From NCBI RefSeq assembly GCF_036320965.1, contig NC_092250.1:19179117-19243116 (forward strand): a DNA stretch of 64,000 nucleotides, in the 5' to 3' direction. The notes below the pieces were generated by a model. That model ran no database searches. It saw only the letters and a program-made list of their open reading frames with translations, and was not told where the DNA came from. Position numbers and translations under genes: made by a program. Positions 54,005 to 64,000 of this stretch are shown here, piece after piece. This DNA comes from Panulirus ornatus. Taxonomy: Eukaryota > Arthropoda > Malacostraca > Decapoda > Palinuridae. Position 1 is the first letter of the stretch; every line of letters starts with the position of its first letter.

Positions 54005-56337
54005 TGTTGGGGTGAAGAGGGTGGTGAGAGTAAGTGAGCTTGGGAAGGAGACTTGTGTGAGGAAGTACCAGGAGAGACTGAGTACAGAATGGAAAAAGGT
54101 GAGAACAATGGAAGTAAGGGGAGTGGGGGAGGAATGGGATGTATTTAGGGAATCAGTGATGGATTGCACAAAAGATGCTTGTGGCATGAGAAGAGTGGGA
54201 GGTGGGTTGATTAAAAAGGGTAGTGAGTGGTGGGATGAAGAAGTAAGATTATTAGTGAATGAGAAGAGAGAGGCATTTGGACGATTTTTGCAGGGAAAAA
54301 ATGCAATTGAGTGGGAGATGTATAAAAGAAAGAGACAGGAGGTCAAGAGAAAGGTGCAAGAGGTGAAAAAGAGGGCAAATGAGAGTTGGAGTGAGAGAGT
54401 ATCATTAAATTTTAGGGAGAATAAAAAGATGCTCTGGTAGGAGGTAAATAAAGTGCGTAAGGGAGCAAATGGGAACTTCAGTGAAGGGCGCAAATGGGGA
54501 GGTGATAACAAGTAGTGGTGATGTGAGAAGGAGATGGAGTGAGTATTTTGAAGGTTTGTTGAACGTGGCAGTTATAGGGTGTTTGGTCGAGGTGGTGTGC
54601 AAAGTGAGAGGGTTAGGGAAAATGATTTGGTAAACAGAGAAGAGGTAGTAAAAGCTTTGCGGAAGATGAAAGCCGGCAAGGCAGCAGGTTTGGATGGTAT
54701 TGCAGTGGAATTTATTAAAAAGGGGGTGACTGTATTATTGACTGGTTGGTAAGGTTATTTAATGTATGTATGACTCATGGTGAGGTGCCTGAGGATTGCC
54801 GGAATGCGTGCATAGTGCCATTGTACAAAGGCAAAGGGGATAAGAGTGAGTGCTCAAATTACAGAGGTATAAGTTTGTTGAGCATTCCTGGTAAATTATA
54901 TGGGAGGGTATTGATTGAGAGGGTGAAGGCATGTACAGAGCATCAGATTGGGGAAGAGCAGTGTGGTTTCAGAAGTGGTAGAGGACGTGTGGATCAGGTG
55001 TTTGCTTTGAAGAATGTATGTAAGAAATACTTAGAAAAGCAAATGGATTTGTATGTAGCATTTATGGATCTGGAGAAGGCATATGATAGAGTTGATAGAG
55101 ATGCTCTGTGGAAGGTATTAAGAATATATGGTGTGGGAGGCAAGTTGTTAGAAGCAGTGAAAAGGTTTTATCGAGGATGTAAGGCATGTGTACATGTGGG
55201 AAGAGAGGAAAGTGATTGGTTCTCAGTGAATGTAGGTTTGCGGCAGGGGTGTGTGATGTCTCCATGGTTGTTTAATTTGTTTATGGATGGGGTTGTTAGG
55301 GAGGTGAATGCAAGAGTTTTGGAAAGAGGGGCAAGTATGAAGTCTGTTGGGGATGAGAGAGCTTGGGAAGTGAGTCAGTTGTTGTTCACTTATGATACAG
55401 CGCTGGTGGCTGATTCATGTGAGAAACTGCAGAAGCTGGTGACTGAGTTTGGTAAAGTGTGTGAAAGAAAGTTAAGAGTAAATGTGAATAAGAGCAAGGT
55501 TATTAGGTACAGTAGGGTTGAGGGTCAAGTCAATTGGGAGGTAAGTTTGAATGGAGCAAAACTGGAGGAAGTGAAGTGTTTTAGATATCTGGGAGTGGAT
55601 CTGGCAGCGGATGGAACCATGGAAGCGGAAGTGGATCATAGGGTGGGGGAGGGGTCGAAAATCCTGGGAGCCTTGAAGACTGTGTGGAAGTCGAGAACAT
55701 TATCTCGGAAAGCAAAAATGGGTATGTTTGAAGGAATAGTGGTTCCAACAATGTTGTATGGTTGCGAGGCGTGGGCTATGGATAGAGTTGTGCGCAGGAG
55801 GATGGATGTGCTGGAAATGAGATGTTTGAGGACAATGTGTGGTGTAAGGTGGTTTGATCGAGTAAGTAACATAAGGGTAAGAGAGATGTGTGGAAATAAA
55901 AAGAGCGTGGTTGAGAGAGCAGAAGAGGGTGTTTTGAAATGCTTTGGGCACATGGAGAGAATGAGTGAGGAAAGATTGACAAAGAGGATATATGTGTTGG
56001 AGGTGGAGGGAACGAGGAGAAGTGGGAGACCAAATTGGAGGTGGAAAGATGGAGTGAAATAGATTTTGTGTGATCGGGGCCTGAACATGCAGGAGGGTGA
56101 AAGGAGGGCAAGGAATAGAGTGAATTGGATCGATGTGGTATACCGGGGTTGACGTGCTGTCAGTGGATTGAATCAGGGCATGTGAAGCGTCTGGGGTAAA
56201 CCATGGAAAGCTGTGTAGGTATGTATATTTGCGTGTGTGGACGTATGTATATACATGTGTATGGTGGTGGGTTGGGCCATTTCTTTCGTCTGTTTCCTTG
56301 CGCTACCTCGCAAACGCAGGGGGAAAAAAAAAAAAAA
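54005..56337 (+). mobile_element. L element, 5'-truncated within the ORF, inserted in a C repeat
   Basis: Starts in the linker (ggggtgaagagggtggtgag) and ends in a tail cut short after caaacgcaggggg plus about 14 A. Long open segments remain (54012-54440 and 54746-56062). The RT catalytic FADDT reads FTYDT here, stops occur at 54438 and 56058, and small deletions follow 54455, so it is inactive. No clean target duplication; tgtt is shared at the left joint. Confidence 0.87.
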
Positions 56338-56680
56338 CTTCCTACCATTTTGCCAAAAGGAAGCGCTAGCACATAGTGCTCATCGCAGGCAAATCTAGAG
56401 TTACGAAAGATGAGCTGTGTGACTTAACCATTGTCAAATGTTATGTATGACAAGGTGATATCTTATGTTTGACGGAATGTCAGTAGGCCACATGTGGGTG
56501 AGGCAGAAAGACAGCTATCCGGGTCAGATGAGTGCAAACTGATAATCATGAAGTGATGGCTCAATATGCAGCCATCACAAGCCCTTCCAATGCCCAAGCA
56601 GGTTGTATCAGTAATATACCTCCATGGTCAGTGGCTGTCTACCAGCAAACACCTACTTATGTTATCTCTACCTATCAATA
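56338..56680 (+). repeat. C repeat, right part
   Basis: Continues the copy interrupted at 54004: ttcctaccattttgccaaaa through gtcagtaggccacatgtggg to aatatacctccatgg. DNA at 56681-57354 has no recognised feature. Confidence 0.75.
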
Positions 56681-57354
56681 TATCATGCCCTGAATCCATA
56701 ATGAGTGGAAATATGTAAACCTATGTATTTCTTAGCAATATCATTGGCAGCACAACTCCCATCATATGTGTAACTGACACTTGGACAATTACAGTTACTT
56801 GAGACATACTGTAAGCAATTCTACATACTGGTAAAGCAAGCATTTAATCTAAATGTGTTGGGAGGAGGCAAGCTGTATAAGGACGTCTTTAGTACTGACC
56901 CCATAGGTCCCTCAAGTATGCCACAAGGGTTAAAATATACCATATCTACATCTCCTTGGTCGAGTGTGACATATGCTACAAAGTAAGCAGGATAATTCAA
57001 GTTTGAAGGACTAAACCAGCCTGCATTATGTTCTTCCTCTAACTCTGTCATGCATCTCTAATAAATCTAAATAATCACAAATAAAAAAAAAGCTTACTGT
57101 ATATTGTGATGTAACCTGCTTTGAAATATTTCTATTGTAAAAGGAGTCTCTATTTACACTAAAATTAGTCACAGACCAAATTGATCTTTCTTTCAAATAT
57201 CACCACCCTATCAGGTGAAAGGTAGACAACCTAAGGTCCACATCAAAGCCAAGCAGCTTGGGATCCATGATAAAGTCAAGTAACGTTGGGTCTACATGGA
57301 AGCCTGACAGCATCTGCGGATAGTACGTAAGCATGGCATCCAATTTCTTGAGTT

Positions 57355-57505
57355 ATATCTATCTATCTATATCTCTGATGCCCATTTCCCTTGGGAATTC
57401 TCTCAAGGGGGTGGGCACAGGAAAAAGTCTCCACAACTGGTAGAAGGCGACTAAAAGGGAAGGGAGCGGCGGGGGGGGGGGGGGGGGCTGGAAATCCTCC
57501 CCTCT

Positions 57506-57542
<37 letters not shown>

Positions 57543-58215
57543 CCAAAAGAAGGAACAGAGAAGGGGGCCATGTGAGGATATTCCCTCAAAGGCCCAGTCC
57601 TCTGTTCTTAACGCTACCTCGCTAATGCGGGAAATGGCAAATAGTATGAAAGAAAAGAAAAGAAAAAGAACTGGTGGATGCCAGTGCTGCCTCTCAGCCA
57701 CTTAGTGCTTAACCCTTAACGGGCCACTGGCAGAGGGCAACTCTAATGCAGTGTTTCCAAAGGCTCCTACCTAATATTCCTACCGACAATTACCTAATGC
57801 TTCTCTCTACTGTTCCTACAACCTATTTCTACCTAAAGCTTCTATATAATGTTCCTAATTAATACTTCTATCTACTGTTCCTACCACTTTGCCAAAAGAC
57901 AGGGTTAGCACCTAGTGCTCACCACAAGAAAATATAGAATTACAAAGAATAAGTTGAGTGATGTCATTATGTGTGACAATGGGAGATTGTATGTTCATGG
58001 ATAGAATACTAGCAGTCCACATGAGGGTGAAGCAGAAAGAAAAGAAAGCTACCATGTTTAAGGGAGTGCAACTTCACAAACACTTAACTGCTGACTTACT
58101 ACACAGCCATCACTAACCCTCCTGGTAAACAGGTGAGTACAACTGGTAATAAACCTCCTTGGTAGGTGGCTGCCTACGAAGCATTACCTGCATCTACATT
58201 TATTGATTAATGTGC
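57355..58215 (+). repeat. C repeat, long copy, split by an S insertion
   Basis: 57355-57441 and 57669-58215 together form a contiguous C copy. It starts with tctatctatatctctgatgc, has a central array of 'gttcctacctaatgcttct' units at about 57760-57890, and ends with the conserved right block. Confidence 0.8.
57442..57668 (+). mobile_element. S element with 7-bp target-site duplication
   Basis: AACTGGT at 57435-57441 and 57669-57675 flanks a plus-oriented S truncated by about 55 bp at its 5' end (starts agaaggcgactaaaaggg). The uninterrupted target can be read in the C copy at 53775 (ccataactggtgaat). The T-tract in the middle is unusually long (about 35). Confidence 0.9.
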
Positions 58216-58371
58216 TATACTATGACCACTGGAGATAAATGCCACCCTGGCTTCACTTAAATACTCACTGAACTCCTACTGAATTGCGATTTCACCTTCA
58301 TATCCAAAATACTCTAAAGAATTTTCCCTCAGCATCTGGACTCCATGTGGTTTGTTTGTTTGAGTGGCAGT

Positions 58372-58580
58372 CTATCTACATCCCTGAAACCTGTTCCAAA
58401 TGGAACTCCCTCAAAGGGGTGGCCACAGCAATAGTCTTTCCATAACTAGTGAACTCCAGTTCCGCATCTTCGCCTTTAGTGACTCGCTCTTAACAGGCCA
58501 CTGGCAGAGGGCAACTCTTGCACAGTGTTTCCTGAGGCTCCTACCTAATGTTCCTATGACAACTACTATCTAATGCAAGC
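58372..58580 (+). repeat. C repeat, short copy
   Basis: tacatccctgaaacctgttcc through gtggccacagcaatagtctt, aacaggccactggcagaggg, to ttcctatgacaact. Two C copies lie within 200 bp here. DNA at 58581-59180 shows nothing recognisable. Confidence 0.75.
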
Positions 58581-59185
58581 CTACTTCTGCTTCATTATAA
58601 AAGAATCAGGGCAGCCATGTGATGGGTGGCAAGTTGCAGATTGCTTGATTAATGTGTCACACCTGGGGTTAAAAATGCATTTCCTATGTCTCTGAGTAAC
58701 CAGTGATAAGGTCAGCTATAACTAATGAGAACTCAAGGTTTTTACACCTTCCTCCAAAATCATAATTTCCTTAGAATTTATGGATTTTGACTTTGTGGAA
58801 AGCACACTTATCGTGCAAATGGCAATGAACAGAGCCTTCCACGGGGTATAGCACCATCTGTCGACAAGCCTAAAGAACAGGTACCAAATCATTTTAATCT
58901 ATTCTTTATATATTTGCATGTTTATGACTCGTAATTTCCATTTTTGCATTATTTCAATATCTAATGTTCACGTAATCCACAAACTGAGCATTAAGTATCT
59001 AGAATATTCAGAATTTCAGCATACTAAAGCCTTATTACTCATTCTACATACATTCCTTCCTAATGTCTTTACCTTTAGCACTTCACTTACTCTATGATAT
59101 AAAAATACGCTTGAAAGATATGCTTCCTAAATCTCTTTTCCCTAGTCTAATCTTCCAAAATCATTACCATAATTTTCAACATTAT

Positions 59186-59500
59186 ACATAATCGCTGTTT
59201 CGCACATCAGCGAAGTAGTGCCAGGAAACAGACGAAGAATGGCCCATCCACTCAAATACACATACAAATACAAAGATAAATAGACATTTTACTGACCACA
59301 AAAAACAAGCTTTAAGAACATAAACATTATACACTATGGTCCATCATTAAAATATTGAACAACAAAAAATCTAAATTACAGTTAACTAAATATATATGAA
59401 TACATGTATATACATGTGTATGGGGGTGGGTTGGGCCATTTCTTTCGTCTGTTTCCTTGCGCTACCTCGCAAACGCGGGAGACAGCGAAAAAAAAATAAA
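59186..59500. mobile_element. Two isolated L 3' ends
   Basis: 59190-59255 is a minus-oriented variant tail (cgctgtttcgcacatcagcg). 59403-59500 is a plus-oriented young 3' end only, from atgtatatacatgtgtatgg to the gagacagcg tail followed by A-rich sequence: an extremely 5'-truncated L, about 155 bp from a CSDE1 splice donor. Confidence 0.75.
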
Positions 59501-59655
59501 AAAAAAATAAAAAATAAAACTGACAGTATGATCCATAAAAGCTCAGCACCAATAAAACAATGTTAATAAAAAATGCTCTAAATACACAAGGAAATCATAG
59601 TACATATCCATTATATGAGGAGAACTATACAACAGGATCTATATCATTAACAAAC

Positions 59656-59807
59656 CTTGGACTGTTTGGCAGGACGGCAAGTGAAGGCATCCCCACACCA
59701 GGAATGAGTCTGGTGGACTGCCGCATATTATTATGGCTACGTAATACTCGCACCCCCATGGCAATAAGCTCCTTAGTGCGTTTAACTTGAAAAATGTTGA
59801 ACTCCAC
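59656..59807 (-). CDS. CSDE1: CSDE1/UNR cold-shock protein, internal exon (first one in the window)
   Basis: Part of CSDE1 (upstream of N-ras), a cytoplasmic multi-cold-shock-domain RNA-binding protein that controls translation and mRNA stability. On the minus strand the acceptor is atatattccag, the exon starts at 59807 with VEFNIFQVKRTKELIAMGVR, and it runs 152 nt. It corresponds to the end of a cold-shock domain (human VEFSISDKQRPGQQVATCVRLL region). The open frame continues past 59656 to a stop at 59625, but the AAG|GTTTGT donor at 59656 is the only one that gives the phase needed by the next exon (exon ends in AG; next starts C TCG, making Ser). The exons for the N-terminal domains should lie above 64000. 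Confidence 0.85.
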
Positions 59808-60214
59808 CTGGAATATATTTGAAGTTCAATTAATACATTTCAAAATTATCTTTTTTCTCTGATCAAACCAATGGAGGACATAACACAAAAATGGCATATT
59901 ATTATAAAAAACAATAATTAAAGGAGGATCTAATCTAGTATAAATGCAGTATACACTAATAACATGACATCATATATAATTTAAGTTTATGAAAGTAGTA
60001 AATACAGTGGAAAATCTGTTTATGCTTAGAAAATGTGCACAAACTCAACTCTTAGTTCACTATAGTAAATTATATGAAACTATACTGCTAAGAAAGAAAA
60101 TGGACATCAATCTTCTAGACTTTGCTACAATATGTGACAAAGTAAAGCTTTGAATAGAAAAACACTAATGGCAAAACAAAATAACAGATGAAAATGTCTG
60201 CTCACTGTTGCCTG

Positions 60215-60345
60215 CCTTAAGTGAGCAGATGGCTTGAGCCTTTGAGGAGAAATCCTTCCTTGGCTCCATCATCTGTTCTTTGGCTAAGTAATTAAATAGG
60301 AGGGGAGGATTTCCTGCCCCATTCCCAAAAGTTTTTTAATCATAA
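60215..60345 (-). mobile_element. Degraded S element fragment
   Basis: gcctttgaggagaaatcctt, tccatcatctgttctttggc, aggaggggaggatttcctgc: recognisable S body order with many changes. DNA from 59808 to 60200 holds nothing recognisable. Confidence 0.6.
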
Positions 60346-60414
60346 GAAAAACTGAAAGTGGTTGCAATTGGAATCACACCTGAGGGGAAAATTCACTCAG
60401 AAATACTTCAAGGA

Positions 60415-61600
60415 AAAGCATAAGCATTGTAATGAAGCTGCCACGAAAGATAAGAGGATGTTAGGATTTATTAACAGAAACTTGACATACAAAAGCAACA
60501 GATAAGTGGATGTTAGGATTTACTAACAGAAACTTGACATACAAAAGCAAGGATGTGATATAGTGCCACTATACCTATGTCTAGTTAGGCCACACCACAA
60601 ATATACATAACAGTTTTGGGCCTTCCCCACTTAAGGAAGGATATTTTCAAATGGGAAGCAGCAAAGAGAAGAACAATGAAATTGATTCATTCCTTGAGTA
60701 ACAAACATATGAGGAGAGACGGTGAGGATTAAACTGTTCTCCCTAAGCTAGAGACGTCCCCACGGAAAATTAATAAATTGCTTTAAAATATTCAAAGGAT
60801 TTAATAATGTCAAGACTGTAAATTTCTTTACAATAGCACCAGCATTATCGAGAAAAAATGGACTAAAACTTTTTTTCATGTCGAAGGCTCGTCACACAGA
60901 CATCCACATCAAGGCCAGGCCTTAACTGAAATACAGAGAGAATTATGGAACAAAAAGAACAAATGAGGAAGAGTATTCATGAATTTTTGAGAAGTGAAAG
61001 GTCTGTCTTTTTAAAAGTGCCAGGTCATATTTACTGGAGAAAAAATGAGAAGGCAGAGACTTCCAAAGTTTTCACATGTAGGAAGAGAAGCAGGTACCAA
61101 AACAGCCCACCCTTGCGTTGCAGATGGCCACACAATAATCATGTGATGCAGCAGCTTGTCAAGGCATCTAGTTAATCTGGACTGTAAGAAATATTTCTTT
61201 ACCAACGACATTATTGATGTTTGGAATAAGCCCACAGAAAATGCTGTTCAGAGAATCCTTAATTTTTTTTTTTCATACTATTCGCCATTTCCCGCGTTAG
61301 CGAGGTAGAGTTAAGAACAGAGGACTGGGCCTTAGAGGGAATATCCTCACCTGGCCCCCTTCTCTGTTCCTTCTTTTTTTTTGGGGGGAAAAAAAAAAAA
61401 TAAAGGGGGAAAAAAAAAAAAAAAACGAGAGGGGAGGATTTCCAGCCCCCCGCTCCCTTCCCCTTTAGTCGCCTTCTACGACACGCAGGGAATACGTGGG
61501 AAGTATTCTTTCTCCCCTATCCCCAGGGATATCTGTGTATCATCCTTAATATCTTCAAAATTAGGCTTGATCATCATTTGTCACTCTCTGGTACTGAATA
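60415..61600 (+). pseudogene. CR1/Daphne-like LINE reverse-transcriptase C-terminal remnant
   Basis: A second, unrelated LINE type. Decayed reading frames show the classic C-terminal landmarks: MLGFINRNLTYKSKDVI, a degraded VRPHLEYC-like stretch, TYEERR, FF(x)NDI-like residues, and RLDHHLSLSG at the end. It contains a local tandem duplication at about 60450-60552 (two units of about 54 bp starting gataag(a/t)ggatgttagga). It is split by an S element at 61264-61541; the frame ENAVQRILN | IFKIRLDHHL closes once the S is removed. Confidence 0.65.
61264..61541 (-). mobile_element. S element with 9-bp target-site duplication inside a CR1-like LINE
   Basis: ATCCTTAAT at 61255-61263 and 61542-61550. 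Minus orientation, about 278 bp. On the right the element includes about 10 bp (gatacacaga on the minus strand) beyond the usual tatccctgggg head, so the true 5' end of S may be slightly longer than in other copies. Confidence 0.88.
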
Positions 61601-61999
61601 ATTCATTCAATCAATCATCCCAACATAGTGATATACAATAGCAACTTCTCTACCACGGATCTCTCCCTGGATATGCTGTGGTAACATACCAACATTAATT
61701 ACTCCATATCACCTGTTTTATTCTTACAAATAATATAGACATGGAAAGTCGAGAGACTGGAGCTTATGTTCATGTTCATTCTACCTTATGGCTTCTCTAT
61801 AAAAATTTTCTTCAAGCAGAATGATCCTGCAATGTATTTTTTCTACATTTTCCAGCCAGTGCATTGCCGTTGGGGGTGAAGTGTGGGGAGAGATCCACTG
61901 CTTTGCTATAATTTTCTTCCACTGATTTTAAAAAGACTGCATTTTTCACCTTTTTATGTAATGTTAAGGCCAGCCTATCTTACTTGTACCTTGGGTCTG

Positions 62000-63540
62000 T
62001 GTATCTATAAGTCTGCCCCAAGAGCTGTGTCATCTGTAAATACCTGCCCCTCTTTCTAAGACATTTCCTCACCTCCTAATCCATAAACAGATTAAACAAT
62101 AATGGCAACATCATATATCCTTGGCAAATACCCATTTTCACCAAAAATCACTTCTCCCTTCCTACTAGCACACATGCCTTAATCTTCTGGCGAAGGAGGA
62201 GGAACTGTGGGATTGTGCTGAATGGAATATGGAAGCAAGTTCAAGATTGATGTGGGTTAGAATAAGAGTGGACTTCAAGAAGTGGGTGACTTCTAGGGCT
62301 TAAATACCTGGATAATGAGAAGTGAAAAAAGGAGAATCATTTTTTGAGTTCAATGACTACATTGGCAATATTGATGCAAGGGATCATATCTTGGTGCTAG
62401 TGGATCTGGATGCAACAGTAGATGAAAAGGAAGTATAAATGAACACAGGGTGCAATTTCTTGGATAGTGTGCTGAAAAAGGATGGGTGATTGGTATAAAG
62501 GTATACATATATGTGGGTAAGTGGGGTTAGGAGTCACTGTGCATTATCAGATTTTGTGCTGACTGAGAGGCATTCAATGGAGATGTTGCATTTGAATGTA
62601 CTGGTCTGGGTAGCAGGTAGGATGTTTGATCATTTCCTGGTGGAGGTGAATGTGAAAGTATGTAGAGGTATTAGGGAAAGGGGATATGATGTATGTGAAT
62701 GAAGTGATGAAAGAAAGATACAAGGTGAGGTGAGAGTGAGTGAAATACCAGGAGAAAATGACCGAAGCATGACATAAATGAAGTTAGTGAAGAGAGGAAA
62801 AGAGTAAGAATAAATGAAATGGGGAGTAGGAGAAGTAAAGATATTTAAGGGAACTGTGCTTATGTATATGAGTGAAGTATGTAGCACGTGGAAGGTGGGA
62901 GACTGGTATTTTAGAATGCTTAGTAAGTGTTGGGATGAGGAAATTAAATTACTAGAGAATAAGAGCTATGCATATATGGGATCTGTGGGAAAGGAGTGTG
63001 AGTAATTGGGTGGTGTACAAGAGAATGTGGCAGGAGGTTAAAGAGAAAGAAATGGAAGCTGTAAAAGAGGGCAAAATGGAGATGGGAAAGGGAGGACTAA
63101 GAATAAATTTTGGAAAGAGATGACTAGTGTCACGAGAGCAAATGGAGAAATGGTAACAGGTAAAGATATGGCGAAAAAGAGATGGAGAGTACTTTGAAGG
63201 GCTTAAATGTTAGATGACAGTGTGATAAACAGGTTGTATTAAGAGGAGGTGGAATTATAGAGTTCCAGTGAAAAATTTGTGAGAAAGAAAGTGGGCAGTT
63301 GAGCTTCTCAAGAATGGAGGTGACAGCCTTGTTGATTTGATAAGGCAGGCAATTCAACATTCATATGGCTGAATATGAGGTGCCTGAGAAGTGGCAGAGT
63401 GCATGTATAATGCTGTTACATAAAGGCAAGGAGGACAAAAGTGAATAATCAAATCACAAAAGTATTTGCCTCTTGATGATAACTAGCAAAGTTTAAGGTG
63501 AGCGGTGATTAGCAAAGTTTAAGGTGAGCGGTGATTGAGA
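62000..63540. mobile_element. Two old L fragments, opposite orientation
   Basis: 62000-62185 is minus RT (gccccaagagctgtgtcatc, taatccataaacagattaaa). 62190-63540 is a plus-oriented ancient copy from the endonuclease (GDLNA region decayed to VDLDATVD near 62400, FDHFLVEVNVKV near 62625) through the linker to the RT start (tgaggtgcctgagaagtggc, aataatcaaatcacaaaagt). A tandem duplication of about 29 bp (agcaaagtttaaggtgagcg twice) lies at 63486-63535. Confidence 0.7.
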
Positions 63541-63544
63541 GGTT

Positions 63545-63615
63545 CGTGGCATGGATGGATGTAGTTGGTTGGAACATTAGGTAGGAGCCTCTGAAACACT
63601 GTGCTAGAGTTGCCC
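63545..63615 (-). repeat. C repeat fragment
   Basis: attaggtaggagcctctgaa through tagagttgccc. It stops exactly where the U4-like sequence begins. A second C scrap lies at 63895-63960 (ctggagttgccctctgccag). Confidence 0.65.
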
Positions 63616-63650
63616 AGTGCTTCACAGTGGCAGTATTGTAGCCAATGAGG
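63616..63650 (+). pseudogene. U4 snRNA 5'-end-like fragment
   Basis: A 35-base stretch lines up without gaps with nucleotides 1-35 of metazoan U4 snRNA as I know it (AGC..., CAGUGGCAGUAUCGUAGCCA, AUGAGG): 29 of 35 identical, and 25 of the last 26. Beyond 63650 similarity is weak at best, so it is a truncated pseudogene rather than a working spliceosomal RNA. No snRNA promoter is visible; C-repeat sequence abuts it directly. Confidence 0.5.
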
Positions 63651-64000
63651 GCAGGAGGAGCTCCTACTGTAATATGCACAGAATTGGTAAAAGCTTACAA
63701 ATTTCAGTACCTAAAGTGGATACTCCACTTTTCTAGAGTATTCAAGTCTCACCCTGTATTCTCATGGTGACCTCATTACTACACCCTTAGGAATGCAACT
63801 GTATGGGTGAGCACTGCCCAATTCCATCAATCTTTTGAATACAGACAAACACCTGAGGTGTTCTGGGATTTCTAGTTTTTCAGACAATTTTGGAGTCTCA
63901 GTGCCCCTGGAAACACTGTGCTGGAGTTGCCCTCTGCCAGTTGCAAAGGGATTATGTGTCATAATTTGAAATTGTGCCCTAATACCTACCTGGTGCAAGT

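Noticed and set aside
57391..57705. ORFs through the C/S joint
   Set aside because: They depend on a long G-run and T-tract in an S element and have no protein-like composition.

Overview
This is eukaryotic, intron-rich, AT-rich DNA packed with microsatellites and retroelements. Arthropod-type gene content, long compound (TA)n/(GT)n/(CT)n arrays and layers of one repeat family suggest a decapod crustacean. That assignment is inference; the sequence proves only a metazoan.

Two host genes are supported and they converge. On the + strand is a complete RhoA/Rho1 small GTPase: coding exons 7261-7421, 15493-15693 and 16824-17045 give 192 codons ending in a CTLL prenylation box. A CpG-richer, TGACGTCA-containing block at about 3.7-4.3 kb may hold its promoter and untranslated first exon. 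On the - strand are the last seven coding exons of a CSDE1/UNR cold-shock-domain RNA-binding protein (59807 down to 30812). Every splice phase joins, giving 392 residues to the stop; the N-terminal exons lie beyond 64000. Between the two 3' ends is about 7 kb almost free of recognisable repeats, possibly a long CSDE1 3'UTR.

Most of the rest is retroelement. One APE-type, single-ORF LINE of about 3.3 kb (called L here; RTE-like in size, clade not assigned) occurs as a near-complete copy (31997-35290), several young 5'-truncated copies (1-262, 7740-8817, 9494-10870, 40026-41133, 50324-51006, 54005-56337), and many decayed copies. A short non-autonomous element (called S, about 240-280 bp) occurs at least 14 times. 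Its 5' three quarters match the L 5' end (UTR plus first codons) and its 3' 40 bp match the L 3' tail, so S looks like an internally deleted L derivative that L could mobilise. Several S copies have target-site duplications readable by eye. A third family (called C, non-coding, with 'gttcctacctaat'-like internal units) serves as a target for L and S. A CR1/Daphne-type LINE remnant at about 60.4-61.6 kb is split by an S copy, and its reading frame closes again across the duplication. A 35-bp match to the 5' end of U4 snRNA lies at 63616-63650.

I found no operon, CRISPR array, phage or clear horizontally transferred system. The most novel item is the L/S pair with both ends shared, plus several odd junctions: a 47-bp inverted repeat around one S copy and an L-S-L chimera.
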